DNA from: Candidatus Pacearchaeota archaeon
GTDB taxonomy: Archaea > Nanoarchaeota > Nanoarchaeia > Pacearchaeales > GW2011-AR1
Assembly: GCA_023228245.1 (NCBI GenBank)
Contig: JALOBN010000069.1
Coordinates: 1-11,267, forward strand
Direction of reading: 5' to 3'
DNA length: 11,267 bases
Below the pieces are notes generated by a model. That model had not been told where the DNA came from. It saw nothing but the letters and a program-made list of their open reading frames with translations, and did no database searches. Below, in pieces: positions 9,725 to 11,267 of the stretch. Position 1 is the stretch's first letter, and each line of letters opens with the position of its first letter. Both the position numbers and the translations under genes were made by a program.

Positions 9725-11267
9725 AGATCTCAATCCCTATCCTTCCTTTCGGCCAGGGCAAGCCGCGACTATCGAGGCGCTCCTGGAGCGGGCCAGGGAA
9801 GGCGAGAGGATCATAGAATTGAATTCGCCCACGGGCACGGGCAAGAGCTTGATGCTAACGGTTTTTTGCCGGGCACTGATCGCAGAGAACGAGGGATGGA
9901 ACGCGATCTATACGACGCCCCAGAAGGGACTCGTAGGGCAGCTAGCCAACGACGATAAGCTAGGCATAGTTTCTCTGCTTGGAAGGGCGAATTATCGATG
10001 TAGCAAAGCCAAGAGCGGCCTGGCGGTGGACTGCCCGGTGCCGTCCAAGGAGAGGCGCAAGACCTGCCCACATTGCGAATACCAAGCCCAGAAGGACAGG
10101 TTTCTCGCGGCGGATCTAGGCGCAGCCACACGCGACAAAATTTTGGTTGATCGATCCATCCAGAAGCCTTCTATTCTCATAGTCGATGAGTCGCAAGGCC
10201 TGGAGGAGAAGCTAATCAATCAGTCCGAAATAGGTATCCCAGAAGCGGTTGACATCAAAGATCTGGTAGAGTCTACTAGACTATGGATCAACCGTGTCGA
10301 GCTGGAGATCATGAAGGCCGAGACGAAACTTGAGAAAGTTTTTTCCGGCCAGATCCTGGATGATGAGCCGGTCGAGCGGACGCAGGTTGGGCTCGCGAAG
10401 GCTTTCGAGGTCCACGCATCACGAAAGCTGAAACCATTTGATGATGAGAAAGCCAGCAAGATCGCGAAGGAACTCGTGAGGCTCAACAGGATCTGTGAGA
10501 AGGCGCGAGGCGTTTTGCGGATGGCGGAGGAAGCGCCGGACAGTTTCATCATCACCAAGGACCGCACTTTTCGGATGATGAGCGGACGGCAGGCCTTCCA
10601 GGAGCTGATCATGAACACTGAGGTCGTCATTCTGGCATCCGGCACGCCAAACACCCAGCTCCTCGCGCCTCCAGGGTACGCGCAGGTGATTGCGCCTCAT
10701 CCGATACCTGTCGAGCGGAGGATGGTTTATTTTGAGCCGATTGGAAAGATGAATGTTGCCAGTCGTGAGGCGACGATGGAAAAAATGGCAATCCGCATAG
10801 CGGAGCTGCACAAAAAGCATCATAAGAATACAATAGTGCATTGTCATTCTTACAAAATTGCTGATCGGATTGGCAATATTCTATATGATGAAGGGGTCAG
10901 GTGCAAGTGGGTTGAGCCGAAGGACCGGGAAGGATCTATTCAGGCCTGGATGGATCTCGAGGACGTAGCTCTGATGGCCGTGGCCTGCGAGGAGGGACTT
11001 GATTTAGCGGGCGAAAAGTATCCTCTGAATATAATAGCAAAGATTCCTTTTGGATTTCGGGGTGACGACTGGATGCTGGCCAGGGAGGCGAAAGACAAGC
11101 CGCTGCAAAACGATTTACATTTCGAAGATGTGAGGGTAGCGACGGCCATCCAGCAGGCTTGCGGACGATGCACTCGTGGGCCAGGGGACTTCTCGGAGAC
11201 CTACATCATGGATTCCAGCTTCGAGCAGTTCTATCGGAGGAATTACAATCTATTCCAGCCGTGGTTC
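9711..11267 (+). CDS. DinG/XPD-type superfamily 2 helicase, C-terminus beyond window
   Basis: 519 codons are visible with no stop. The TTG at 9711 is chosen because GGAGGG lies 8 bases upstream and it is the only start in frame before the Q-motif. Motifs: FRPGQ near 13-17, Walker A SPTGTGKS at 39-46 (K45), four Cys at 97, 108, 119 and 122 where DinG and XPD hold a 4Fe-4S cluster, DESQ at 159-162 in place of the usual DEAH, VILASGT near 306-312 (motif III), VHCHSYK (motif IV), an acidic ACEEGLDL region (motif V), and QQACGRCTRG at 481-490 (motif VI, arginine finger). Family role: 5'-3' ATP-dependent unwinding of DNA, including D-loops and R-loops. The start overlaps the RHH gene. Replication or recombination use by the virus is inferred. 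Confidence 0.87.
   Translation, partial: MSTIEDLNPYPSFRPGQAATIEALLERAREGERIIELNSPTGTGKSLMLTVFCRALIAENEGWNAIYTTPQKGLVGQLANDDKLGIVSLLGRANYRCSKAKSGLAVDCPVPSKERRKTCPHCEYQAQKDRFLAADLGAATRDKILVDRSIQKPSILIVDESQGLEEKLINQSEIGIPEAVDIKDLVESTRLWINRVELEIMKAETKLEKVFSGQILDDEPVERTQVGLAKAFEVHASRKLKPFDDEKASKIAKELVRLNRICEKARGVLRMAEEAPDSFIITKDRTFRMMSGRQAFQELIMNTEVVILASGTPNTQLLAPPGYAQVIAPHPIPVERRMVYFEPIGKMNVASREATMEKMAIRIAELHKKHHKNTIVHCHSYKIADRIGNILYDEGVRCKWVEPKDREGSIQAWMDLEDVALMAVACEEGLDLAGEKYPLNIIAKIPFGFRGDDWMLAREAKDKPLQNDLHFEDVRVATAIQQACGRCTRGPGDFSETYIMDSSFEQFYRRNYNLFQPWF

Noticed and set aside
10220..11173. Minus-strand open frames opposite the helicase
   Set aside because: Shadow frames of a clearly recognised helicase gene; Ser/Arg-rich.

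Overview
The window looks like part of the genome of a tailed (head-tail, Caudoviricetes-like) virus or provirus of a euryarchaeon, probably a methanogen. Virus: tandem tail-collar fibre genes follow a tail-tip-type protein, with dense small overlapping genes, three ribbon-helix-helix (RHH) regulators, an SSB-like protein and a DinG/XPD-type helicase. Archaeon: every control region carries a BRE+TATA promoter (CG[T/A]AA, 2 nt, TATAWATACT) and no bacterial -35/-10 boxes; two genes sit about 30 nt after the TATA box, as leaderless archaeal mRNAs do; ribosome binding sites are GGAGGTGA-like. The host assignment is inference.

Layout. (1) 1-3161, + strand, late structural genes: the end of a tail protein, which appears frameshifted at the window edge, three consecutive paralogous collar/fibre genes and a small coiled-coil protein. 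(2) 3158-4413, - strand: an operon starting at a promoter near 4460. It encodes a Cys-rich microprotein, a short RHH protein, a 71-aa protein and two related signal-peptide proteins. It meets the tail genes tail to tail with overlapping stop codons. (3) 4483-5435, - strand: a second operon with a nearly identical promoter (Cys-rich microprotein, 131-aa protein, 132-aa protein). (4) 5436-5555: a divergent control region with interleaved inverted repeats. (5) 5556-8328, + strand: twelve small ORFs, all but one junction overlapping, beginning with an RHH gene and otherwise mostly of unknown function; one has a membrane/signal segment and four glycosylation sequons, one looks OB-fold-like, and two share an unknown Cys-Cys motif. 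(6) 8329-8384: a convergent AT-rich terminator zone. (7) 8385-9431, - strand: an SSB-like gene followed by a pentapeptide-repeat protein. (8) 9432-9580: a second divergent control region. (9) 9581-11267, + strand: an RHH gene overlapping a TTG-started helicase that runs off the window.

How it may work together (inference). The RHH proteins are candidate repressors of the related promoters at 4460, 5490, 5530, 9520 and 9550. The helicase and SSB-like protein are replication/recombination functions. The operons at 3158-5435 and 5556-8328 look like early or accessory cassettes for host takeover or surface modification. No integrase, tRNA, CRISPR array or insertion sequence was seen. No gene-free stretch exceeds about 150 bases.
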